A stretch of DNA of 64,000 bases from Aradus depressus (GCA_963662175.1 OY759218.1:14598480-14662479), one strand, 5' to 3'. Positions 51,373 through 62,817 are shown, counted from the first letter of the stretch. Translations and numbers: made by a program. Notes: generated by a model not told the origin, from the sequence alone.

Positions 51373-52470
51373 ACATTGCTGTTGATCTTCAATTCATATC
51401 AATATATACGATTTTTAGAGACCTTTTATTTTCATTAAATGTAGGTATTTTAATAATTCCAAATATTGGCCCTTGTTGGTCTCATTCTATTTAATTTATT
51501 TCTCTTCATTTAGAAATACAATATTTCATCCATCAGGACATTTTCAAGTACAAACTGAAAAATATTACATAGATATGAACGTATAAAATTAACACTGTTA
51601 GTTTAATATAATATCTAAAATCTTGTCTCTCTTACTTACATTATAACATTTCTCCATTTCTTGTTATGCTATGAAACATTATTTTTTATAACATAGCGTG
51701 TCAAAATTTTAACATATATTTCTACATCTTTATTATGCATCTGGAAAACGAGTATTTCTGAAATATCTCACTGTATATGTTTAATATTAATTATAATTAT
51801 TGAAATTATTAGAATTCAATTGTAAAAATACCTTTTTTTATATCGTGATTTTTGGTTCAATACTGTATGTTTTTATATATAGTTTCTATTTGGATAAACA
51901 ATTGGAGGTTAATTAGTTACCGATTTATTTAAAAACAGTTTTTTTATATACCATCAATTACTTGGATTTTTATATTTAGATTTTTCATTTTTATATCATT
52001 TATTATATACTCTTATTTTGACTATATGTCATATTAATTATTCCATTATTTTATCCTTTATAAAAATCATAATTTAAAATGATTTTATATTTAAATTTAT
52101 ACTTATTATATTTAAATATTTGTCCCTCTCATTTTTAAAAAAAAATTTTAATAAGTTCAGTGTAGCGGAATTGAAGTTATTTAGATTTTTTGAGTCTGAT
52201 TTGAAATTTACCGTGTTATCAATATTGTCTGTTATGTATAACGCCTCGATGCATTTTCGTTTTACAACATTATTTTCCGTATGTAGTATTTTTGTGTCCT
52301 CGAAATGAAAGTTGTTTTAGAGAGAAATTATGTAGTGCTAATGCTGTTTTTGGTTAAATCTGTTAAATGAAGAAAAAATAAATTAAATAGAATGAGACCA
52401 AATTGGGCCAATATTTGTAATTATTAAAATACCTACATTAAATAAATTGCTGTTGATTTTTTTTTTAGTG
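51373..52470. mobile_element. Unknown element with ~100-bp inverted ends
   Basis: 51373-51515 and 52360-52470 are inverted copies. Shared words (left strand) are TGCTGTTGAT, ATTAAATGTAGGTATTTTAA, CCAAATATTGGCCC, GGTCTCATTCTATTTAATTT and TTCATTTA. The interior of about 840 bp is AT-rich with no open frame above 62 codons. Not related to the other repeats seen. Confidence 0.65.
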
Positions 52471-52864
52471 TGGGATATAATTTTAAAAGATTTAATGAAA
52501 CGAATTAAAAAAATAAGTGATATGGCGCAAAGTTACTCCCGGGCAACGCCACCTAACCTGCTAGTCGGATATAAGAAATAATTTTCGGTGGCTCTTGAAG
52601 TTATTATAACGATTTCTACAGTGTAGACCAAGGTATTAAGTATTCAAAACACGTATGTAAAACTACGTACTTAAAAAGTGTACGTAGGTCAAAGTAATCT
52701 CATTACGTTTTGAATGTTCCTACATGAATTATGTATTCTTTTATATGAAGTCGATGGTGGTTTAGGTATTTTTCATTTTCAAATTACCAATATCTATTCG
52801 AAAGTTCATTTGAAATTCTAAAGGCAAACTTTTCTTTGTCCAGTGCGATAAATTTCTGGCATTG
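52471..52864. other. Unannotated; Helitron-like 3' end at 52538-52564
   Basis: CCCGGGCAACGCC...CTGCTAG followed by T (52538-52565) resembles the GGCAACGCC...CTAG|T terminus of many insect Helitrons. No 5' end was identified. The rest is unassigned. Confidence 0.35.
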
Positions 52865-53190
52865 CCTTTACAGGTATTTCTTTTTTTCTCAGCCCCTGAA
52901 ACCAAAAATAACAAAATGGTGAATCTCCGGCAAAATACTGAGTTTTATGAAAACCATTCGACCCTTTGGGCTAAATATCAATGGTTGACCTACATAGGGG
53001 CTTCCGAATCCTCACACTAAATTTCGTGTCAATACATTCCTAACAACGGCAGTTGTTAGAGTTTCTGTCCTCCCATTAATCCTCCTCTTCCCTTTGGCCG
53101 ATTTGGCTGAAAATCAATTGGTGACAACACGAAATTCCATTGAAAACTCCTCGAATTGTTGGGCGATTACATAACTTTCCCTATACTTCT
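52865..53190 (-). repeat. Family B copy, inverted
   Basis: GGTGAATCTCCGGCAAAATA, TTGACCTACATAGGGGCTTC, ACGGCAGTTGTTAGAG, GGCTGAAAATCAATTGGTGA and AAATTCCATTGAAAACTCC. It ends at the head hairpin ATAACTTTCCCTATACTTCT. Confidence 0.7.
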
Positions 53191-54149
53191 TATCTCACAC
53201 ATTTCTTATTTCGCCTACAACGTCGCGAAGCCCCGTTATGTATCGATGCACCATTTCAAGGGGGAATTTATTTCAAATTATACGGTTTCGAGTTATTGCC
53301 AGAATTGTGTAGATAAAAACTGATAGAGAATAAATAAAAAAAACATAACAATACTTAACTAACAATTCCAAACTAAACTTGACAACATAAATACATGAAA
53401 ATAGCCCAATTTCTTTAAACAGATTAAGCACAATCATTTTCATTTTTTCAGATTTTTGACGTGGAACTACGTCTTTTCCAGCGATATGGGGGGTTAAATT
53501 GCGTCACGAAAATGTGTCACTTTGAGAGCTTATATCTCCTAAAATAATAATCGTAGAATAATGAACCAAAGGCCGATAGAAAGCTTGTGTAGTACGACTT
53601 ATTATAAAACATGTTTCAACCCTTCATGTTCCATCCCTTAAATAAGGCAGCATACAAAACAAAAAATTAGGCGAAATCCCGAATGATTGTGTCTCAATGT
53701 TAGTAGAAGGGTCGCGAACCGCCATCTACCCGAAATATACCAAACGTTTTACCGACAGGCATCCTTCTCCACAAATATGAATTTTTAATGAGCAATTAAA
53801 AACTTATGTTCTGATTATTTCAGAGCCAAGACTTTAGAGTAGTTTCTCTCTTGAAATGGAGCGTCGATATGTAGAAATATACCTAAAAATACATACCTGG
53901 CAGGTTACCCGGCTACTTCTGGAGTAACTTTAAACAGGTTTGTAACCTTAAGCAGGTTAGTAACGTCATCTGCCCGGTTAGTAACTTTATGTTACATCAT
54001 TTTATAAATAAGTTGACATTTTCAGAGATCTGGAGGCCGGTGGTTTGTGACTTACCCGCCCTGCACCCCTCTTCTTACTCAACGTAAAAATGAAATTTCT
54101 GATGTCTGATGAACGAGTAGTTTATGTACATATTTGCCCAGGTGTACGA
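53191..54149. other. Unannotated, partly non-repetitive
   Basis: Includes the short inverted pair GACGTGGAACTACGTC at 53459-53474 and a segment repeating CAGGTTAGTAAC/GCAGGTTAGTAACG at 53935-53985. No credible gene. Confidence 0.35.
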
Positions 54150-54540
54150 AGTACGAATATATGGAAATTATGTAATTGATCAGAAATTCGATGTGAGCTT
54201 CACTGCAGTTTAATATTTCCCCCTGATTACAAAAAAAAAGCTGTCTGTGAACACGATAAAAACTGCCATTGTAATGAATGTATTGACACACTTGTGAATT
54301 CAATACCCCTTATGAACGGCATCTATCAATTTTCCGCCGAACTAGAAGGAATGAGGGGATCAGAGGGGGCTCGACTCAAAAAAAACCATAAATTATGTAA
54401 TGTATGTATCGACACAAAATTTAAAAGCATGATTCGGAACCCCCTATGTAAGTCAAATATTGATTATTAGCAACTTTTTTTGGTTTTGGAGGAAGAGCAA
54501 AAACCTAATTGATTAATTCATGGTAATTCAATGCCGCTTT
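54150..54540 (+). repeat. Family B copy
   Basis: Head GGAAATTATGTAATTGATCA, GAAATTCGATGTGAGC; body AAAACTGCCATTGTAATGAA; 3' part TTTTGGAGGAAGAGCAAAAA and CTAATTGATTAATTCATGG; the terminal palindrome is lost. Confidence 0.65.
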
Positions 54541-54920
54541 TTTTTATTTTTTTTTTTGCAAATGTTCATAATATGTTACTGAACTTAGAAGTTAGAAAAT
54601 ACATATGGTGGTATTTTCCGAAGATCTTACCAATCGAGTGGAGTGGGCTAATTTCTTATAGAAATCCTCTAAAAAGAATAAATTGAGAAAAGGAATAGAT
54701 ATTCCGGTATTTCAATTAAAAACTGTTGAATGTAACTTCCAAGTTTGTCATTTATTAATGGTTCCAAGTTTTGGGAATGTGACAAATGCTATGACATCTG
54801 TTGGAATTCTGATTCTAATTTCGGGTCTGAGGTCATTCCACTGTTCAAATTAAGTTCCACAAATAGAATACAGGTGTACAAACAAATCGGTAAAAAAAGT
54901 ATTGATACAACAATTTTTTT
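54541..54920. other. Unannotated sequence
   Basis: A 90-codon frame (54745-55017) runs from here into the family C head and is not a gene. Confidence 0.35.
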
Positions 54921-55213
54921 TTTGTCTAATAAGACCTTTAGTAAAAGGAAGTATTGTAATCGTACAAAAATCCAAGATCGAGTTTTCAACCAAATTTTAC
55001 GTTTCAAGGTCCCCTAAAGACGTTTTGACCATTTTCGCGATGTCAAATTTGTGAGCGTTCGTAACTCAAAAAGATTGTAACAATGAACTTGACATTTGAG
55101 ATGAAGAGGTCCCATGTGCTAGATGGTCTGTTTAGATTTTGGCCGGAATCAGACGAAAATTAAGTTCACTTTACTTCGGCCCCTAATTATATTTTAAAAG
55201 ATACCGCTTAAAG

Positions 55214-55245
<32 letters not shown>

Positions 55246-56310
55246 TATACATCGAAAGAATATGATTATGTACAAAATATTATTTAGTAAAAACAAAAAA
55301 AAAAAAAAAACTGTACATAATATAATATGTACAAAACAAAGAGAAAATATTAAATTTAAATAATAATAAACATGAACATAAAAATAAAATAATAATAAAG
55401 ATAAAATAAAATGAACATGAAAGGCCTTCAACTGGAAACACCTCGAAACACCGCCGGTTCTCTGCCATCCCCATCCCTCCAACTTAATGGGGGGAGAGGA
55501 GGCCGCGGGGGCTCGAGTGATCCCTCTCACCCCTCCAATCGCTGTCCAGCAGTGGAGGCAGGCCAAGAAGGAGGAGAGTTGAAGGTAAGAGGATTACATG
55601 AGGGGAAAAGCTGGTCATCACCGGCACTCCCTAAATATTTTTGCTACAGTAGCACGTCTCTCGGCCTGCGCCGCCTCAGTCTTCGGGGGGGATTATCTGG
55701 ATGGGAATGGGATGACAAGAGTCGAGCAACTGGATTGACGTGGGAAGAAAGGTTAGAGTGGAATTTGGAGGTCAATAACATAGGGGATTTTAAGGTCATG
55801 GAGGGTAAGGTTGGACACATAGAAGGCATTGCGTCGCATTGGCTTAGCACAACCTAGGTTTTATTATTGTCTTGTAGAGAATACTAAAAAGCACATTTTA
55901 TGTCAGATACTTTTTTTTTTAAGGCTGCTACGGTTTATGAGATACATGCCGAAAACCGTTCTAAAATGATGTCTTGTACCTACTCTTTTTTTTCTTGATT
56001 TAAACAAAAACTATTACTCCTATCGAAAAATTGATATTACCAAAAATGTTCCTTATTAAATTTCCAATCATCCTTTAGCACTAAGACTTAAATAGGAGCA
56101 AGACGTACAAGGCTCCAAAGAATGTACAATAAATGTCCGTAGGACTACCTGAGACGGACCACAGAGATTAACAAATTACCTGAAACGAAAACCCTTATAA
56201 GACAATAACCATGGTCTAACCTTAGTACAACATTAACTGTAACGCATAAGCAACATATTTTAAAATATATTTTTATTATTAGTAGACTTTTCATTGAAAC
56301 CACGTTTTTA
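54921..56310 (+). repeat. Family C copy interrupted by a 650-bp insertion
   Basis: 54921-55211 has the head (AAGGAAGTATTGTAATCGTA, GATCGAGTTTTCAACC) to ACTTTACTTCGGCCCC and GATACCGCTTA. The family sequence resumes at 55865 with CTTGTAGAGAATACTAAAAA and GAGATACATGCCGAAAACCG and continues to 56310. The two parts join in register with other copies, so 55212-55864 is an insertion. Confidence 0.75.
55212..55864. other. Insertion in family C: simple repeats, 210-bp block, unknown
   Basis: It starts with an A run and (TA)n, then A/T-rich sequence, then the inverted copy of the block at 13470-13680 (about 55430-55630), and 230 bp of moderate GC with a 148-codon plus frame (55411-55857). The frame is not recognised and is not conserved in the other block copy. 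Probably a retroelement insertion of unknown type. Confidence 0.4.
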
Positions 56311-56400
56311 CAGACCACTCACCCTCTCTCTGCCCTTCTCAAAATCATTTTATACTGGCGTTCCTGGGTATAAGAAAGTCAGGGGGGGGGGGGGGGGGGT
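56311..56400. repeat. MITE F piece ending in a G18 run
   Basis: ACAGACCACTCACCCTCTCT and AAATCATTTTATACTGGCGT belong to F. It is followed by 18 consecutive G (56382-56399). Confidence 0.65.
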
Positions 56401-56684
56401 GTTCTGTGCTTTTAGAATTTAATGACTGACATCCAATAGCGTGCATTTGCTGCTGCTGCGCTTTGCATTTTTACTGCGCATGCAAAATCAGCTTTAAGAG
56501 TATAAAGTATAACATAAATGAAGATTTTGAACGAGGAAATGAAATGATCGAATTCATGTATATTTAAATAAATGTAATATGACTTGTTTTGTACATGTAC
56601 ATTTAAGTAAAGCACAATTTTCGTAATCTTGGTTTTTGTTCTGGCCGGGAGGGGGGGGGGGGGGGGGCGTGCCCCTAATCGGTC
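56401..56684. other. Unannotated; G17 run at 56651-56667
   Basis: No gene. The G run abuts the head of the next family B copy. Confidence 0.4.
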
Positions 56685-57180
56685 AAAAATTTGATGCTGA
56701 GTTATATGAATTTCATATTCCAAAAATGAAAAAAAAGCGCTTCTAAGTGTATGTGAACACTATACCATCCGATAGAATGAATGTATTGACACGAAATTTT
56801 ATGTGTATCCCTCTAGGAACGACACCTATTAATTTTCAGCCAAATCGGTCAAAGGGAAGAGCGGAGGTTTAACTCTAATAACTGCCGTTGTAATGAATGT
56901 ATCGAAATGAAATTTTTTTATTTAAATTCAAAGCTCTATAAGGACGACACCTATCAACTTTCAACTGAACCAGCCAAAAGGGAGGGGGGTCAGAAGTTAA
57001 CTCAGCTTAAACCCAACAACTGCCGATGTAATGAATGTATCGATACAAAATTTAGTATGAGGATTCAGAAGCCACATGTAAGTCGAGTTTCAGGCCGAAC
57101 GGTCGATTGGCTCTGGAGGGAGAGCAAAAACGTAATTGATTTAGGCGAAGTACATAGCCGATGATTCACCGACCACTTTT
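56685..57180 (+). repeat. Family B copy
   Basis: TAATCGGTCAAAAATTTGAT, TCCGATAGAATGAATGTATT, two body units (ATAACTGCCGTTGTAATGAA; CAACTGCCGATGTAATGAAT), AATTTAGTATGAGGATTCAG, GTAAGTCGAGTTTCAGGC, and a 3' end of CCGATGATTCACCGACCACT. Confidence 0.78.
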
Positions 57181-57763
57181 TTATATATGTTAGAGTTAGG
57201 ACTTCTTAGGACTTTACTGGAACTCTTCATGTTTGGACTTAGTAGAATACTTTTAAAGTTGCTGCTGTGATTCCGTAGTTGGAGATAACTCAGATTCCAA
57301 CCCTTAACAGAGAGAATATCAGATGAATGAAACCCTTGAAAACTTATAAGAAAACTTTTCATTTCAAGATCATCCGACCCAGTAAACTCCCCCATCCCCC
57401 TTTCTTCCTTCTCCAATGTCATCTTGGTTCCTTCCGCTGTTTCTCTTATAGGCGCTTTCATTGGAAAGTTTCAGACTCTTGTGGACTCATTCGCCAATAG
57501 AATAGCGAATATTGAAGTTTATATTACGAATAAAGATGATAGCCCCCTGGAAATTGTTGAAACATCTGCTCCCATAGTTAGCAATGACTTTTGAGGAGAA
57601 GTTAAAAATAATAATAAATACGCTAAATTGCGTCAAGTCAAGTAACACGCAAAATTTCAATTCTGAAGAGCCTTCCCCATCAGTCTCCTTGGATATGTCT
57701 CTGGAAGCGACCTCGTCAGCGGGACGCAGTACGCCCGGCAAAATACCTCAATATCTCATTGTT

Positions 57764-57767
<4 letters not shown>
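57181..57767 (+). other. Possible short coding remnant at 57410-57591
   Basis: A plus frame reads LVPSAVSLIGAFIGKFQTLV, DSFANRIANIEVYITNKDDS and IVETSAPIVSNDF before a TGA at 57589-57591. The mix is protein-like with coiled-coil spacing, as in some retroelement ORF1 proteins, but there is no defining motif and no Met start. Confidence 0.3.

Positions 57768-57797
<30 letters not shown>
57768..57797. repeat. (TA)n microsatellite
   Basis: About 15 TA units followed by a T run. Confidence 0.9.
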
Positions 57798-57800
<3 letters not shown>

Positions 57801-57899
57801 TTTTGTAGTATAGGGGTCCCTTGCGACAGACAGTTACGTCATGTCTGGCACCGGTCTCTCTCACCCGGTGTTTTTAATCTATACAGGGAGCATATGGAG

Positions 57900-58450
57900 T
57901 AAACTATGAGGTCATACATTAAAAACCTCATCTTATTTCCTCATTATAATTTATATGACACCACCATTAACCATATATAAAAAAATAAGGTAACCTGACA
58001 TGGGAAAACATCTGGAAGGTTATAGTAAAACCGTATCTCGTTTCTTAAGTATTATTCATGTGACAGTAATATCGACCATATAGGACAGAAGGATGGTAAC
58101 ATAACCTGACATGGGTAACCACTTAGAATGTTACTATTGATTGGTTGTATGGGTGGGTTGTGTACCCATGTTATCCAAAGCCTGAATACCCATTTAACAG
58201 CCTCTCATTAGAAGGTTACTAAGTGAAACCCCTTTCTCGTTTCTTAATTATCATTCATAAAATACCAATATCGACCATATACGACAAAAAAGTAGGGTAA
58301 CAAGTAGCAAGGGTAACCTCTTATAAGGTTACACAATAAAACCCTCATCTTATTTCCTAATTATCATTCATATGACACCTATATCAACCATATAGGACAA
58401 ATGGAAAATTACATGACCTCATTTCTTAATTTTCTAGTAATAGGTACCTA
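57900..58450 (+). repeat. Diverged minisatellite, ~105-115 bp units
   Basis: Four units marked by CATCTTATTTCCTCATTAT (57928), TATCTCGTTTCTTAAGTAT (58032), TTTCTCGTTTCTTAATTATC (58233) and CATCTTATTTCCTAATTATC (58346), each followed by CATTCATATGACACC-like and ATCGACCATATAGGACA-like words and a GGTAACCTGACATGGG or AAGGTTAC block. Unit 2 holds an extra ~90 bp with ACCCATGTTATCC. Gene function not suggested. Confidence 0.8.
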
Positions 58451-58515
58451 CCTACATTCTTCAGTCCCGTTCTTGGCATTACAGGTGAACTAATTGAAAT
58501 ATTAGCTAACAAGTA

Positions 58516-59121
58516 TAGTAGACTCTCCCTTATCCGGCGTTCTGTTAACCGGCGCGCTCCCTTATCTGGCGCTCGCAAAATAATATCAAAGTTAAACTAA
58601 AATTAACATTCAATTATTAGATTATCGATTATATGAGCCACGTGTATTTACGAGCACATAATAATTCCGTAACTCTCGAATCTTTTATGTATTTTTATTG
58701 TACATACATGCATATGTATGTACATTGTATTTATAATGAAGTAAACGCTAATACAATATTTTATTACTTCACTAATATTCTATAAATAAATTATAATAAA
58801 TACATAGTTGAAAATCAAACATTTATAAAAAAAATGTTTCCTAGAATAGAAAAACAAAGGTACCGTCCCGTCCGTGGCACAACAATATCGTCTTATCGGG
58901 AAATGAACACTTAACTAGTAAAGTATGTACATATTTGTCAATTTAATAAATATTATCAACAAAATACATACCTGTTTTATTCGTTAGCTCACCTTAAAAC
59001 ACTTTTTTATGCTTTAATTGTTATATTTTTTCTCATTAATTGATGAGATCCGTTATCCGGCGTTTTCTGTTATCCGGCGTCACATCGGTCCCGGCAACGC
59101 CGGATAAGGGAGAGTCTACTG
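58516..59121. mobile_element. Tigger/pogo-like MITE, 606 bp
   Basis: Ends (C/T)AGTAGACTCTCCCTTATCC and the exact complement at the right; TA flanks both sides (58514-58515, 59122-59123). Sub-terminal repeats GTTAACCGGCGC/GTTATCCGGCG are typical of Tigger/pogo termini. The interior is AT-rich and non-coding. A related terminus occurs at 29857-29945. Confidence 0.88.
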
Positions 59122-59123
59122 TA

Positions 59124-59880
59124 GTTAATAGTATAAAATGTTTATTAATAATATAATATAATTAATTTATACTAATAATAATATAATATAATTGTATTAT
59201 TAGTCTAAATTATACATAATTGTATCATATTTAATTTAAATTTAATAATTTGTTTATTTTGTGGCTGAAATTTGTTTTTGAATTGAACTTGTTCAAATTT
59301 TCAAATAACATTTCTTGAAAACTATAAAGATAAATGAGGTTTTACGAAGCGAGGTTTTTTCATGCCTTCATAAGTGAAGACAAATGCGGAAAACTTCATT
59401 ACTCTTAGGCTTTCCATTCTTCTAGCAGGTTGCCCGGGTGTTATGAAGGCAGAAAATACATTTTTTTTAAGCATATTTGACATGAAAAATTTCAATTTTT
59501 ATTTTTATTTTTCCTGGGACCCACAATATGAAAAGAACTTTCATGTAAATTTTCGGATTTGTAGACCACTTGGAAGTACCTCAGAATTGGATTAGTGAAT
59601 ATGTAGATGACTGTTCCACTTTATAGATGTATAGATTGGTCTGGGTCCAAATAGAATCTAAACGGGACTTTCAGTTCTAATAACGAATGTATTCTTATTA
59701 ACCATCCCGATATTAATAAGTTTATTTTATGTTTCAGTTCCAAAATTCCGAAGCAAAGCTGGTATAGCATGCGAAAGCACAAATATGTGAAGGGAGATAA
59801 AAAGAAGGTGAGTGCAGGCACTTGTATTCTGTTTATTTATTTTTATTTGCCAACAGATATTCAACTCTGTTTAAAGAATA
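59124..59880. other. Unannotated AT-rich sequence
   Basis: Nothing recognised; a 73-codon frame at 59374-59595 has no motif. Confidence 0.4.
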
Positions 59881-61307
59881 TACAGGGTGTAACAAGTCGA
59901 GAGGGCGATACTTAGGGATCTTATAGTAAACTTAATTCTGAACAAAAAAGTTCCTGTAAACATAGGTTCGCAAATGCTTTGTTTAAAAGTTATAATTCCA
60001 AAAACTGCAGGGCAAAGAAAGAAATACTTGCAATTGGTATATGGGATTAGGATCTGAATAGAGTTCAAAGTTCAATACCATTCATGTTTATGAATGTTGG
60101 GTTCTATTTCAATGCAACTAATCTCATTTATTGAGAATCAGTTTTGAATGTTCACGAATGTGGAATGTGATATGCAGATATTCTATTTGTGTGCGCTTTA
60201 TGTAACGGGAACAGTGATGCAGCGGATCCCCCATCGAAGGGTTTTCCAGGCTACTTATCAACGAATAAGAGAAACTGGCCTTGTTACAGAGCTGCCCACC
60301 AGAATAATTAATCCACGAGTCAATGTAAATCGAAGAGAAAATATCATCAGAGCTTTTGAAGTAAATCCGACGACAAGCATACGTCGAACCGGGCTTCAAA
60401 TGCAGGTTTCGCATATGGAAGTGTACTAAGGAGCGAACGTATTTACCCTTATCATTTTAGTTCAGTACAGCATTTAGTACTGGGTGATGGTGAAGCAAGG
60501 ATGCAATTCTGTAACTGGCATCCAATCATCACTTTGGTAACAACATCTTATGGGCTGATGAGGCTACATTCACCCTTGGCGGGATAGTGAATGTACATAA
60601 TGAGCACTACTGGTCCATTCGAAATCCACACGCGACCAGGGTTACACACTATCAGCAACAGTTTAGTGTTAATGTTTGGCTTGGTGTCATTGACCGCTAT
60701 CTCTTTTCGCCAATATTTCTTCCTGCCCTATTCAATTCGGGTGCAATGCTAAATCTATTGGAAAATGATCTAGTGGACATCCTCAGGATATCCCATTGAA
60801 CCTGCGAGCACATAGTTGGTCTCAAATGGATGGATGCCCAGCACATAATGGCAGAGTCATTCGTGATTGGATGGACAGAAATTATCCAAGGAGATGGATC
60901 GGACGCTTTGGACCAGTAAGATGGCCTGCAAGAAGTCCCGACTTAACGCCCATGGACTTTTACGTTTGGGGGGCGTTAAAAACTAACGTTTATTGGCAAT
61001 CTGTAAACACTAGGGAAGAACTGGTTGAACGGATTCAGAGCGCTTGTGACGAAATGAGAGGACAGGAACAAGAGGTACTAACAGCCATAAATTCAGTTGC
61101 CCGGAGGTGTCAATTATGTGTACGACAACAGGGAAGACATTTTGAACAATTATTGTAGTTACTCTTTACTTTCAAGTATTAGCGTTTTTTGATTATAACT
61201 TTTGAACAAAGCATTTGCGGACCTATGTTTATAGGAACTTTTTTGTTCAGAATTAAGTTTACTATAAGATCCCTAAGTATCGCCCTCTCGACTTGTTACA
61301 CCCTGTA
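59881..61307 (+). mobile_element. DD41D mariner-type transposon (rosa-like), 1,427 bp
   Basis: Long terminal inverted repeats of about 100 bp, beginning TACAGGGTGTAACAAGTCGA with few mismatches, are flanked by TA (59879-59880 and 61308-61309). A broken transposase lies between. The ends are far better preserved than the gene, so the copy was perhaps mobilised in trans. Confidence 0.88.
60148..61158 (+). pseudogene. DD41D transposase, frameshifted
   Basis: Three open pieces. 60148-60429 is the DNA-binding region (PHRRVFQATYQRIRETGL, INPRVNVNRRENIIRAF, TTSIRRTGLQM). A decayed link follows. About 60549-60799 has the first catalytic Asp (LWADEATFTLGG) and VHNEHYWSIRNPH. 60796-61158 has QMDGCPAHN (second Asp) and WPARSPDLTPMDFYVWGALK (third Asp). 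The second and third Asp are 41 residues apart, the DD41D signature given in the literature to rosa-type elements (name from memory). At least two frameshifts and one stop. Ends at TAG after HFEQLL. Confidence 0.88.
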
Positions 61308-61344
61308 TACAATAGGTAAAATGTGCTAAGTGTAATAATACGGT

Positions 61345-61533
61345 ATAAGAATAATAATAATGTCAAGAGTGGAGAAATTATTCAGTGGTGATACCTTACC
61401 TAGACACTGAGTTGCACGCATTTGTAACTAGTTGTCAGTGCGGCTTCCAGGGGGCTCTAAGCTATTGTTGCGAGGTGTCGTTGGGAAAGTATGAATGAAA
61501 CACTCGACGATTGTTGTGGGAACTCGGAAGTTT
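61345..61533 (-). pseudogene. Jockey-like LINE copy 4, 3' piece
   Basis: The minus strand matches the 3' tail and C-terminal region of copies 1-3 with much divergence (AATGTCAAGAGTGGAGAAAT, GTGTCGTTGGGAAAGTATG, GTTGTGGGAACTCGGAAG). It ends at the family B insertion. Confidence 0.6.
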
Positions 61534-62055
61534 TAACTCCCCAGCTATAGGAAGTTATGTAATCGATCGAAAATTCGATGCCGAGTTTTCAACGAAATTT
61601 CAAGTTTTCCGACCTCCCGATTCGAAATGTGGGAAATTAAATATCTGTGTCTGTGAACACGATAAATCCCTATAAAATGAATATATCGACAGTAAATTTT
61701 ATATGTGAATCCAAAACCCTCTAACGACGACACCTATTGATTTTCAGCCAAATCGACCAGAGGAGAAGGAAGGGCTCAGGGGGAGGCTTAACACAAAACT
61801 CTAATAACTGCCGATGTATTGAATGTATCGATACGAAATTTTATATGTGTGACCTGAACCCCATATGGAGAGCACCTATCGATTTTCGGCAGATGGGATG
61901 GGGGTTCTGTATGAGGTTTTAGGAGCCCTTATAAGTTAACTATTGAATATTAACGCAAACAGTCGACTGGTTTTTAAAGGGGGGACGAAACGTTAATTAA
62001 TTCGATCGGGGGAAGTACTTTGTTGGTGAGTCACCAACGACTTTTTCGTACCTGA
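61534..62055 (+). repeat. Family B, best-preserved full copy
   Basis: Head hairpin AACTCCCCAGCTATAGGAAG, TTATGTAATCGATCGAAAAT, GAGTTTTCAACGAAATTTCA; TGTGTCTGTGAACACGATAA; three body units; GCAAACAGTCGACTGG; 3' block GGGGGAAGTACTTTGTTGG and GTGAGTCACC. 522 bp, and the only copy here whose two ends are both defined by a target (the LINE). Confidence 0.85.
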
Positions 62056-62069
62056 ATGACGAAATGAAT

Positions 62070-62275
62070 GTTGAGATCGACTTTTTTTGTAGACTTTATA
62101 AAGAGCATTGGCTATTTTGAGTAGATTTTAGATTGAAGGGTTTGGATGCCTTGGCAAAAACCCAAAGTTGAGGTCCGCAAGTCGGTTTGAGTACTGCATT
62201 GAATACAAGTCGTTCATTCTCAGGGTTAATTTACATCTTTTGTATCGTCATATCGTCTTCATCATCAAGTAATCG
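62070..62275 (-). pseudogene. Jockey-like LINE copy 4, 5' piece
   Basis: Minus-strand words match the copies at 23451 and 26415 (AGAGCATTGGCTATT, GATTGAAGGGTTTGGATGCC, TTTGAGTACTGCATTGAATA, CAAGTCGTTCATTCTCAGG). It continues the piece at 61345-61533 across the B insertion. Confidence 0.65.
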
Positions 62276-62814
62276 TAGGCCCGGTTCCATCAACTCTCAA
62301 CTCGATTAAAATGTTAATTAGGCAATCATGATTAAAGATTTAATCAGGGTTAATTGTAAAGTGTTTCACTATCAAATTTTGGCGACAACGATGGTTCACA
62401 TTAATAATATCGTTCTCAGAAGTTATTCGCAAATCGGAATTTACTTTACTTGTGTCCAGGACTAATTAGTTAGTATTAAGCTACTATTGTATTAATGTAT
62501 GATAAATTAATAAATAAAAAAATAATAATAAGGTCGATTGTAATTGAAAATTTGGGACAAAAGAATCAGAAACATCTCAGGAAGCGTAGAGACGGTAAGA
62601 CTCATACAAATTAACACTCGATGTATTAATGGATATTGGAGTATTAATTTCATTCTAATAAAATAAAACTACTACCTGGAGTTATTTAAAAATTATTAAT
62701 AATTATTATATGTATTTTTTTAAATCTTATTATAACCTTTACCTTGCTCTACTTTTCTAGAAATGTAATGGAATTATTATTGAGCAATTAACTTGACACC
62801 AGATCAGATCGAGG
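62276..62814. other. Unannotated AT-rich sequence
   Basis: Near 62278 GGCCCGGTTCCATCAACTCT followed by TTAAT words looks like a MITE terminus, but no inverted partner was found. Confidence 0.35.
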
Positions 62815-62817
62815 TTA

